From the NCBI GenBank assembly GCA_913064755.1, contig CAJYBQ010000294.1:1-5138 (forward strand): 5,138 nt of DNA, given 5' to 3'. This stretch comes from an uncultured Alphaproteobacteria bacterium (GTDB lineage Bacteria; Pseudomonadota; Alphaproteobacteria; Minwuiales; Minwuiaceae). Shown here in pieces: positions 1 through 5,138 of the stretch (within the stretch, counting starts at the first letter, position 1; the number at the start of each line of letters is the position of its first letter). The notes beneath the pieces are model-generated. The model was given only the letters and a program-made list of their open reading frames with translations, was not told the origin of the DNA and searched no databases. Both the position numbers and the translations under genes were made by a program.

Positions 1-2
1 CT

Positions 3-539
3 GTGGAAATCTGCGAACTGGTGCGAACACGCCGCGTGGACGAGGAAGTTGCGGACGTGACACCGCAGAGAGTCTTCTGCCCGCTGGTCGGGCCGGAAAA
101 CGTCCTGCGGCTGCGGTACTGCGGCAATGTCTTCGGCCTTGCCGGGCTGCGACTGGGCTTTGCCATTGGCGCACCCGCGACGATCCGGCGTGTTTCCGCC
201 CTGCTCGGCCCCTGGGCGGTCAGCGGACCGGCGCAGTACCTGGGGGCGCGGGCACTCGACGACCGGGACTGGATCGCGGCGATGAAACGAACCCTCGACC
301 GCGATCGCGTGACCATGCAGGCATTGCTCGACGGCCACGGCCTGACCGAAACGATGGGCACGGACCTGTTCCAGACGGTTCGAACCCCCGACGCGGCAGT
401 AATCCATGAACGCCTCGCCCGGGCGCACATCTGGACGCGGGTGTTCGACACCTGGCCCGATCACATCCGCTTCGGTATCCCCGGCACCGAAGCCGGGTTC
501 GCGCGCCTGCGGGCGGCGCTGCAGAAGGAACCGCGCTGA
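3..539 (+). CDS. cobC: Threonine-phosphate decarboxylase CobC, 5'-truncated by the window edge
   Basis: C-terminal ~178 residues of a fold-type I PLP enzyme of the CobC/CobD aminotransferase-like family. The family decarboxylates L-threonine-O-3-phosphate to (R)-1-amino-2-propanol phosphate, the linker of the cobalamin lower ligand. The frame is open to the left edge, so the GTG at 3 is not a credible start. Numbering from it, I see a VDE...ADVTP segment at 12-21 (the PLP-binding Asp region), GLAGLRLGFAIG at 45-56, GPWAVSGPAQ near 70-79, and the C-terminal DLFQTVRTPDAA and IRFGIPG blocks. The residue expected to be the PLP Schiff-base lysine (GK followed by F/Y-FGLAG) is Asn42, encoded by AAT at 126-128. 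Bases 1-130 are much further from the family consensus than the rest and contain an apparent compensated frameshift. The family call is firm; whether this copy is active, or partly misread sequence, is open. Its stop overlaps the next start. Confidence 0.85.
   Translation: MEICELVRTRRVDEEVADVTPQRVFCPLVGPENVLRLRYCGNVFGLAGLRLGFAIGAPATIRRVSALLGPWAVSGPAQYLGARALDDRDWIAAMKRTLDRDRVTMQALLDGHGLTETMGTDLFQTVRTPDAAVIHERLARAHIWTRVFDTWPDHIRFGIPGTEAGFARLRAALQKEPR
525..529 (+). promoter_or_regulatory. Shine-Dalgarno site of cbiB inside the cobC 3' end
   Basis: AAGGA lies 9 bases before the ATG at 539, within the last codons of cobC. Together with the one-base stop/start overlap (TGATG, 537-541), it supports this start and suggests translational coupling of the two genes. 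Confidence 0.6.
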
Positions 540-1477
540 TGCCCACGGAGACGCTGTTGCTGCTGCTGATCGGCGCGATGCTGCTGGACGCCGTGTTGGG
601 GGAGCCGGACTGGCTCTGGAAACGGGTGACGCATCCGGTCGTTCTGGCCGGTCGCGCCATCGGCTGGTTCGACCAGCGCATGAACCGGCCGGAGGACAGT
701 TCGTCGGAACGGCGCCGTGCCGGCATTGCCGCCATCTGCCTGCTGGTTCTCGGGGCCGGCCTGCTGGGCACGATCATCCAGAACCTGCCCTTCGGCGGGC
801 TGCTGTCGCTGCTGGGCGCGGCCATCCTGCTGGCACAGCGCAGCCTGGTCGATCATGTGACCGCCGTGGCGAACGCGCTGGACATTTCCCTGCCCCGTGG
901 CCGGGAAGCCGTGGCGCAGATCGTCGGTCGCGATCCCGAGACGCTGGATGAGGCCGGGGTGGCCCGCGCCGCGATCGAATCGGCCGCGGAGAACTTCTCG
1001 GACGGTGTCGTCGCCCCCGCGTTCTGGTTCGCGGTCGCCGGTCTGCCCGGCATCATGATCTACAAGCTGGTCAATACCGCCGATTCGATGATCGGCCACC
1101 GAACCCCGCGGCACGAGGCCTTCGGCTGGGCCGCGGCACGGCTGGACGACCTGCTGAACCTGATCCCCGCGCGCCTGACCGCCTTGCTGTTCCTGGTCGT
1201 CGCCATGGCACCGGACAAGCTGAAGACCGTGTACCGCGATGCCCCCCGGCACCGGTCACCCAACGCGGGCTGGCCGGAGGCGGCGCTTGCCACCGCGCTG
1301 GGCCTCGCTCTCGCCGGGCCACGCCGCTACGCGGGTCAGGTCGTGGATGATCCCTGGATGAACCCGGCAGGGCGGAAGCTTGCCAATTCCGGCGACATCC
1401 GGCGCGCCACAGGCTTCGTCTGGCGAGCGTTCATTGCCGGAATCGGCCTCGCGCTTGTGCTGCTTGTCCTGCTCTGA
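539..1477 (+). CDS. cbiB: Adenosylcobinamide-phosphate synthase CbiB/CobD
   Basis: Integral membrane enzyme of 312 aa, the usual length for the family. It joins adenosylcobyric acid to (R)-1-amino-2-propanol (or its phosphate) to give adenosylcobinamide (phosphate) late in cobalamin synthesis. Conserved blocks are all present: LLDAVLGEP at 15-23 with THPVVLAGR at 31-39; ESAAENFSDGVVAPAFW at 147-163; GLPG at 168-171; YKLVNTADSMIGHR at 175-188; FGWAAARLDDLLNLIPARL at 195-213; and SPNAGWPEAALATALG at 240-255. Hydrophobic stretches lie at about 5-20, 62-80, 86-100, 156-173, 206-224 and 296-312. The ATG start overlaps the cobC stop and has a good AAGGA upstream. In alphaproteobacterial naming this gene is cobD. 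Its cobC neighbour makes the substrate it attaches, which strengthens the call. Nothing in the sequence looks damaged. Confidence 0.96.
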   Translation: MPTETLLLLLIGAMLLDAVLGEPDWLWKRVTHPVVLAGRAIGWFDQRMNRPEDSSSERRRAGIAAICLLVLGAGLLGTIIQNLPFGGLLSLLGAAILLAQRSLVDHVTAVANALDISLPRGREAVAQIVGRDPETLDEAGVARAAIESAAENFSDGVVAPAFWFAVAGLPGIMIYKLVNTADSMIGHRTPRHEAFGWAAARLDDLLNLIPARLTALLFLVVAMAPDKLKTVYRDAPRHRSPNAGWPEAALATALGLALAGPRRYAGQVVDDPWMNPAGRKLANSGDIRRATGFVWRAFIAGIGLALVLLVLL

Positions 1478-1502
1478 ACACAATGGTCCGACAGCGGCAA
1501 CC

Positions 1503-1510
1503 GGGGGAGA
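1503..1510 (+). promoter_or_regulatory. Shine-Dalgarno site of the crotonase-family gene
   Basis: GGGGGAGA lies 7 bases before the ATG at 1518. It decides the start: the in-frame GTG at 1512 would be only 1-2 bases from the site, and longer in-frame starts lie inside cbiB. Confidence 0.65.
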
Positions 1511-1517
1511 TGTGATC

Positions 1518-2288
1518 ATGAGTGAAGCCACGGTACTCTGGGCGATGGATGGCGACGTTGCGACCATCACCCTGAACCGCCCGAAGGCCAGGAACAGCCT
1601 GCGCCCGGAAGACCTGGTGCAACTGCTGGACTGCCTGGAGGCGGTCGAGAAGGCCGGTGCGCGGTGCATGATCATGCGCGGTGCGGGCGGTGCATTCAGC
1701 GCCGGGCGCGACATCGCCGGTGCCGATCCGGCCAGCGATGACAACGAGGCCCTGCTGCGCGACATCATCCATCCCGTGCTGCATGCCGTGCGCGCGGTGG
1801 ACATTCCCACCATCGCCCTGATCGAGGGACCATGCCTGGGGGTCGGTTTCGGGCTGGCCTTCGCCTGCGACCTGCAGATGGCGGCAGACAATGCCGTGCT
1901 GGGCAGCCCGTTCCGAAACATCGGCTGCATCCTGGATTCCGGCGGGCATTACCACATGCAGCAACGCATCGGGACGCACCGGACCTACGAGCTGATCTAT
2001 ACAGGTCGCCTGATCTCCGGCCAGGAAGCTGCCGACATGGGCCTGATCAACCGGGCCTTCGCCGCGGACGTGCTGGAGGACGAGGTGGTCAAGATGGCAC
2101 GGCACATCGCAAGCGGTCCGACGCGGGCATTTGCCATATCGAAGCGCATCCTGCGCGATGACCTGGACCTCGACGCATCCCTGGACGAGGAAGCCCGCGG
2201 CCAGGATGAAGCCTGCAAGAGTGCGGATGGCATCGAAGGTTTCAAGGCGTTCCAGGAAAAGCGCCGGCCCGTGTTCAAGGGCGCCTGA
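1518..2288 (+). CDS. Enoyl-CoA hydratase/isomerase (crotonase) family protein, atypical active site
   Basis: A 256-aa protein, full length for the crotonase fold, which binds acyl-CoA thioesters in an oxyanion hole. Landmarks are LNRPKARNSL at 19-28; the first oxyanion-hole block GAGGAFSAGRDIAG at 55-68; IALIEGPCLGVGFGLAFACD at 99-118 with the second oxyanion-hole glycine; FRNIGCILDSGG at 132-143; YTGRLISGQEAADMGLIN at 161-178; and a C-terminal EGFKAFQEKRRPVFKG tail. The two glutamates of rat mitochondrial hydratase (Glu144, Glu164) align by spacing with Gly112 and Phe132, so simple hydratase activity is doubtful. The IGxxxDSGG segment resembles PaaG-type enoyl-CoA isomerases, and Asp140 could serve as an acid/base residue (inference). 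It starts 40 bp after cbiB on the same strand and may be co-transcribed, but a link to cobalamin is unproven. The substrate cannot be told from sequence. Confidence 0.88.
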   Translation: MSEATVLWAMDGDVATITLNRPKARNSLRPEDLVQLLDCLEAVEKAGARCMIMRGAGGAFSAGRDIAGADPASDDNEALLRDIIHPVLHAVRAVDIPTIALIEGPCLGVGFGLAFACDLQMAADNAVLGSPFRNIGCILDSGGHYHMQQRIGTHRTYELIYTGRLISGQEAADMGLINRAFAADVLEDEVVKMARHIASGPTRAFAISKRILRDDLDLDASLDEEARGQDEACKSADGIEGFKAFQEKRRPVFKGA

Positions 2289-2295
2289 CGCGACT

Positions 2296-2329
2296 CCGGC
2301 CGGGTCACTTCGTTTCGTGGTCGGCCCGG
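2296..2329. terminator. Possible imperfect stem-loop between convergent genes
   Basis: Arms at 2296-2308 and 2317-2329 can pair around an 8-base loop: six pairs next to the loop (two G-U), then four and two more separated by single-base bulges. It covers the 16-bp gap after the crotonase-family stop and the last codons of the mannose enzyme. There is no T-tract on either side, so this is weak as an intrinsic terminator. No better candidate is visible here. Confidence 0.22.
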
Positions 2330-3750
2330 TTGTAGGGATCATCCAGGCGGACGATATCGTCTTCGCCCAGGTAGCTGCCGGACTGGATCTCGATCACTTC
2401 CAGCGGCAGCTTGCCGGGGTTGGCAAGGCGGTGCGCCATGCCGACAGCGATGTAGACGGATTGATTCTCCGACAGCAGCAGCTTGTCTTCGCCGCGGGTC
2501 ACCTGCGCGGTACCCGAAACGACAACCCAGTGCTCGGCCCGGTGGTGGTGCAGTTGCAGGGACAGTTCGGCCCCCGGGCTGACCATCAGGCGCTTGACCT
2601 GGAACCGTGGCCCCTCGTCCAGGGTCTCGTAGAACCCCCAGGGGCGATAGTGACGGATGTGGGTCTCGTGCTCTGCCCGACCTTCCCGTTGCAGTCGGTC
2701 CACGACGATCTTCACGTCCTGCGCCCGGTCCCGATGCGCCACCAGCACCGCGTCCGCGGTCTGGACGATGGCCAGGTCGGAAACACCGATGGCGGCGACG
2801 ATCGCGTTCTCGGTCCGCACGTAGCTGTTGGTCACATCGTGCAGGATCGCGTCGCCCAGCGTGACATTGCCCTGCGCGTCCGTCTCGCCCACGTCCCACA
2901 GCGCCGACCATGACCCGATGTCCGACCAGCCGAAGTCACAGGCAATCACGGCGGCGCGTTCGGTCTTTTCCATGCCCGCGATATCAATGGATTCCGACGG
3001 ACAGGCCGCGAAGGTCGCCTCGTCGATCCGCAGGAAGTCGAGGTCCGGCACGGCCTTGTCGACCGCAACCTGCACCGCCGAGAGGATGTCGGGGCGGAAC
3101 GTCGCCAGTTCGGCCAGCAGGATATCGGCGCGGGCCACGAACATGCCGCTGTTCCAGAGGTATTCGCCGGACGCCACGTAGGCCTCCGCGGTCGCCTGGT
3201 CGGGCTTCTCCGCAAAGCGCGCGACCTTGTGGGCATCGCCCGAGATCACGTCACCGGCCCGGATGTAGCCATAGCCCGTATTGGGACCGTCGGGGCGCAT
3301 GCCGAAGGTGACGATATGGCCCTGGTCGGCCAGCTGGATCGCCTCCGCCAGTCGGGCGCGGAAGGTCGCGACGTCCCGGATCACGTGATCGGCGGGCAAC
3401 AGTACGATGATCGCGTCATCCGCCTGTCCGGCACAGAAATGCGCGGCGGCGGCGGCGGCGGGCGCGGTATTGCGCCCGACCGGTTCCAGCATGACGGTCA
3501 GCGGCGCACGGTCGATGGCATGCAGTTGTTCGGCGACGATGAAACGGTGGTCGTTGTTGCAGATCACCATCGGCGCGCTGAAGCCGGCGTCATCGGGCAA
3601 CCGCAGCGCCGTTTCCTGCAGCATCGTGGCATCGCCGGCCAGTGCCAGCAGCTGCTTCGGATAGAGCTTGCGCGACAGGGGCCACAGACGGGTGCCGGAA
3701 CCGCCAGAGAGAAGAACCGGGAAGATGCGTCGTGTCACTGGGGCGGTCAT
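2305..3750 (-). CDS. algA: Mannose-1-phosphate guanylyltransferase / mannose-6-phosphate isomerase (type II, AlgA/ManC-like)
   Basis: Bifunctional cytosolic enzyme of 481 aa, typical of the AlgA/XanB/ManC family. The isomerase half interconverts fructose-6-P and mannose-6-P; the transferase half makes GDP-mannose from mannose-1-P and GTP for surface polysaccharide or GDP-sugar synthesis. The N-terminal nucleotidyltransferase domain shows GGSGTRLWPLSR at 16-27 with PKQ at 31-33, EPVGRNTAPA at 89-98, PADH at 119-122, FAEKPD at 179-184, WNSGMF at 199-204 and DFGWSDIGSW at 272-281. The C-terminal cupin isomerase domain shows RPWGFYE at 369-375, LQLHHHRAEHW at 398-408 with likely metal-binding histidines, AHRLANPG at 439-446 and EIQSGSYLGEDDIVRLDD at 454-471. 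The start is supported by an AGGAAAGG site. A GC-rich trinucleotide run encodes six alanines at 98-103. The phosphomannomutase that would link the two reactions is not in the window. It lies 53 bp downstream of the transporter gene on the same strand. Confidence 0.96.
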   Translation of the reverse strand: MTAPVTRRIFPVLLSGGSGTRLWPLSRKLYPKQLLALAGDATMLQETALRLPDDAGFSAPMVICNNDHRFIVAEQLHAIDRAPLTVMLEPVGRNTAPAAAAAAHFCAGQADDAIIVLLPADHVIRDVATFRARLAEAIQLADQGHIVTFGMRPDGPNTGYGYIRAGDVISGDAHKVARFAEKPDQATAEAYVASGEYLWNSGMFVARADILLAELATFRPDILSAVQVAVDKAVPDLDFLRIDEATFAACPSESIDIAGMEKTERAAVIACDFGWSDIGSWSALWDVGETDAQGNVTLGDAILHDVTNSYVRTENAIVAAIGVSDLAIVQTADAVLVAHRDRAQDVKIVVDRLQREGRAEHETHIRHYRPWGFYETLDEGPRFQVKRLMVSPGAELSLQLHHHRAEHWVVVSGTAQVTRGEDKLLLSENQSVYIAVGMAHRLANPGKLPLEVIEIQSGSYLGEDDIVRLDDPYNRADHETK

Positions 3751-3756
3751 GTCTGG

Positions 3757-3764
3757 CCTTTCCT
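3757..3764 (-). promoter_or_regulatory. Shine-Dalgarno site of the mannose enzyme gene
   Basis: On the minus strand AGGAAAGG lies 6 bases before the ATG at 3750, within the 53-bp gap to the transporter gene. It supports the chosen start. No clear promoter is seen in this gap, which fits read-through from upstream. Confidence 0.55.
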
Positions 3765-3803
3765 GCGCCGCGGGGGCACGCTTTCAGTCGATCGATTGCG
3801 CGA

Positions 3804-4655
3804 TCATTGGCGGACGGGCGACAGATTGACAAGCGCCACGCCAATGACGACCAGCACCATACCGACGATCGCGACAACGCCGAACGTCTCCCCGAACAGG
3901 GGCCAGGCGATCAGCGCGGCGGACGGTGGCACCAGGAAGAACAGGCTGGCCACCCGTGATGCGGCCCCCTGCCGGATCAGCACCATCAGCAGGGTGATCG
4001 CCCCGAACGACAGCACGATCACCAGCCAGCCGAGCGCGATGATGAATTCGGGCGTCCAGTTGACCACCCGGGTCTCGAACAGGAACGCCATCAGCGTCGT
4101 CACGCCGAATGCCGCCGCGAACTGGATCGCATTGCCCGTCCTGAGGTCCATCGCGGTGCAGAAGCGTTTCTGGTACAGCGTGCCCAGCGTGATGCCGAAC
4201 AGGGCCAGCACGCAGAGCCCCATGCCGAACGGCGTGCCGAGGCCGAGCCCGAGCTTCTGTTCCACCACCAGCGCGACACCGGCGAGCCCCAGCAGGAAGC
4301 CCAACCACTGGCGCCGCGTCACCCGTTCCCCCAGCACCGGTCCGGCAAGGATCGCGGTCAGGATCGGCTGGATGCCCACCACCAGCGCCGATGTCCCTGC
4401 CTCCACGCCATCATGGATGGCGGCGAACACGCCCCCCAGGTAGAGGCCGTGCAGCAGCACGCCGACAACGACCAGGTGACCGATCTGGCGCCAGTCACGT
4501 GGCCAGGCCGCCCGGAACAGCAGCGCCACGAGGAACAGCCCGGTGGCCACGATGGCAAAGCGGATGGCCAGGAACGTCATCGGCTCCGCATGTGGCAGAC
4601 CAAGCTTGCCGCCGATGAAACCGGTGGACCACAGGAACACGAACAGCGCCGGCAT
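3804..4655 (-). CDS. DMT superfamily transporter, EamA-type (RhaT/YdcZ-like drug/metabolite permease)
   Basis: Inner-membrane protein of 283 aa from the ATG at 4655, with about ten hydrophobic helices (roughly 1-17, 27-47, 60-80, 86-105, 116-132, 143-160, 176-192, 203-225, 235-253, 259-277). Two EamA repeats are visible: the first ends P-VLGERVTRRQWLGF then LAGVALV at 106-130, and the second ends WPLFGETFGVVAIVGM then VIGVALV at 251-276. The N-terminal FLWSTGFIGGKLGLPHAEP is typical of this family. Members export amino acids or other small metabolites; the substrate here cannot be inferred. The start is uncertain. The ATG at 4655 has no clear Shine-Dalgarno and puts helix 1 at the extreme N-terminus. 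An in-frame CTG at 4706 would add 17 polar residues beginning LSDTPAK and is preceded by GAAGG. Longer in-frame starts overlap the upstream gene and are rejected. It lies 88 bp (or 37 bp) after the upstream stop. Confidence 0.9.
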   Translation of the reverse strand: MPALFVFLWSTGFIGGKLGLPHAEPMTFLAIRFAIVATGLFLVALLFRAAWPRDWRQIGHLVVVGVLLHGLYLGGVFAAIHDGVEAGTSALVVGIQPILTAILAGPVLGERVTRRQWLGFLLGLAGVALVVEQKLGLGLGTPFGMGLCVLALFGITLGTLYQKRFCTAMDLRTGNAIQFAAAFGVTTLMAFLFETRVVNWTPEFIIALGWLVIVLSFGAITLLMVLIRQGAASRVASLFFLVPPSAALIAWPLFGETFGVVAIVGMVLVVIGVALVNLSPVRQ

Positions 4656-4739
4656 CGCCAGGCCGGTGGTCAGGGTGGTTGTCGTCTTTGCGGGCGTGTC
4701 GGACAGGGGACCAGAACCTTCAAGCGGAATCTTCGGAAT

Positions 4740-4756
4740 GCCCCTATCGCAGGGGC
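4740..4756 (-). other. Short perfect hairpin across a stop codon
   Basis: GCCCCT and AGGGGC form a perfect 6-bp stem around a 5-base loop, on both strands. On the minus strand it contains the TAG stop of the upstream partial gene (4744-4746) and precedes the transporter gene. There is no U-tract after it, so a terminator role is unlikely; a role in 3'-end processing or translational coupling is speculative, and chance is possible at this GC content. Confidence 0.3.
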
Positions 4757-5138
4757 TGCATGACCAGGGTCCCGAGTGCGCCGGTCTCGAAATCTTCCGG
4801 GCGGAGCGACATGGGGATGTAGTCGACCTGCCGCCAACGCTCGGCAAAGTCATCATAATGCGGCGAGGGCACCTGCCCCGACTGCCCCGCCGACTCCATG
4901 TCGAGCGAGGCCATCGCCTGCGAGAAGCTGGGGATGTCGAAGTTGGGCTCGGGCTTCTCGGTCGAGTCGGCCGGCGGATCGATGGTGAACTGGTCGGCCC
5001 CGGAGAGGGCGCTGGTCAGCTCGACGCGGCGCTGGTCGAGCCCGGTCAGGGCCCGCTGCAGCAGGTCGCCGGTGGCGGGCTTGCCGGGGTAATTCCCGCT
5101 CTGCCGGGCTTCGCCGCCCCCCCCCTTGACGGTGTTGG
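4744..5138 (-). CDS. Unidentified protein, C-terminal 130 residues (5' end beyond the window)
   Basis: An open minus-strand frame runs from the right edge (first full codon at 5136) to a TAG at 4746-4744, giving 130 residues with no start in the window. About 91% of its codons end in G or C (I count 12 exceptions in 130), and no other frame here looks like protein, so I judge it real coding sequence. The visible part is acidic, rich in Pro, Ser, Gly and Asp, and has no membrane segment: a Gly-rich start (KGGGGE at 4-9), a possible short helix at about 23-45 (DLLQRALTGLDQRRVEL), a Pro/Asp-rich linker with repeated PxFDIPS-like composition at 52-70, and an end reading HYDDFAERWRQVDY then LRPEDFETGALGTL. 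I do not recognise the family and assign no function. A nine-G tract lies near the window edge. It lies directly upstream of the transporter gene on the same strand. Confidence 0.75.
   Translation of the reverse strand, partial: NTVKGGGGEARQSGNYPGKPATGDLLQRALTGLDQRRVELTSALSGADQFTIDPPADSTEKPEPNFDIPSFSQAMASLDMESAGQSGQVPSPHYDDFAERWRQVDYIPMSLRPEDFETGALGTLVMQPLR

Noticed and set aside
461..1252. 263-codon minus-strand open frame
   Set aside because: It is antisense to cbiB, whose conserved blocks are unmistakable. The translation is Gln/Gly/Arg-rich without domain features.
1380..1517. Upstream in-frame extension of the crotonase-family gene
   Set aside because: It would lie inside cbiB in another frame and adds 46 residues without homology. 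The ATG at 1518 has a strong ribosome site and fits the family length.
1478..1517. Possible promoter or cobalamin riboswitch before the crotonase-family gene
   Set aside because: The 40-bp gap is too short for a cobalamin riboswitch, and I see no convincing -35/-10 pair. Only the ribosome site is supported.
1431..2342. 303-codon minus-strand open frame
   Set aside because: It is antisense to the crotonase-family gene, with no recognisable motif. High GC at third positions leaves the opposite frame free of stops.
3790..3805. GATCG/CGATC inverted repeat at the transporter stop
   Set aside because: Only five base pairs, no T-tract, and built from overlapping CGATCG palindromes. Chance is a sufficient explanation.
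3229..4443. 404-codon + strand open frame
   Set aside because: It runs antisense through the mannose enzyme and the transporter gene, both well supported by motifs. Its translation shows no domain and changes character midway. It is a GC-rich shadow frame.
4656..4856. N-terminal extension of the transporter to the ATG at 4856
   Set aside because: It overlaps the coding frame of the upstream partial gene out of register and yields an Arg/Ser/Pro-rich peptide unlike any transporter N-terminus.

Overview
The window is a GC-rich stretch of bacterial chromosome, tightly packed with ordinary metabolic genes. High G+C at third codon positions, aerobic-type cobC and cbiB/cobD side by side, and an AlgA-type bifunctional mannose enzyme suggest an alphaproteobacterium, perhaps of the Rhodospirillales. 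That placement is inference; no rRNA or other taxonomic marker is present.

The left part is on the + strand. It starts inside cobC (threonine-phosphate decarboxylase), whose TGA overlaps the ATG of cbiB/cobD (adenosylcobinamide-phosphate synthase) by one base. CobC makes the aminopropanol phosphate that CbiB attaches to the corrin ring, so the two act at consecutive points in cobalamin assembly. After 40 bp comes an enoyl-CoA hydratase/isomerase-family gene that lacks both canonical hydratase glutamates.

The right part is on the - strand and converges on the first block, with only 16 bp between the two stop codons. Reading from the window end inward, it holds the C-terminal 130 residues of an unrecognised acidic protein, a DMT/EamA-family transporter, and a bifunctional mannose-1-phosphate guanylyltransferase/mannose-6-phosphate isomerase that supplies GDP-mannose for surface polysaccharide. 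These three lie close enough to be co-transcribed, but no promoter is visible. No intergenic gap exceeds about 90 bp.

No RNA gene, CRISPR array, insertion sequence, prophage or defence system is visible, and I see no convincing new system. The points worth a second look are: the first ~130 bases of cobC, which lack the PLP lysine and show a compensated frameshift; the atypical active site of the crotonase-family protein; an uncertain transporter start; and the unidentified partial gene with a nine-G tract at the right edge.
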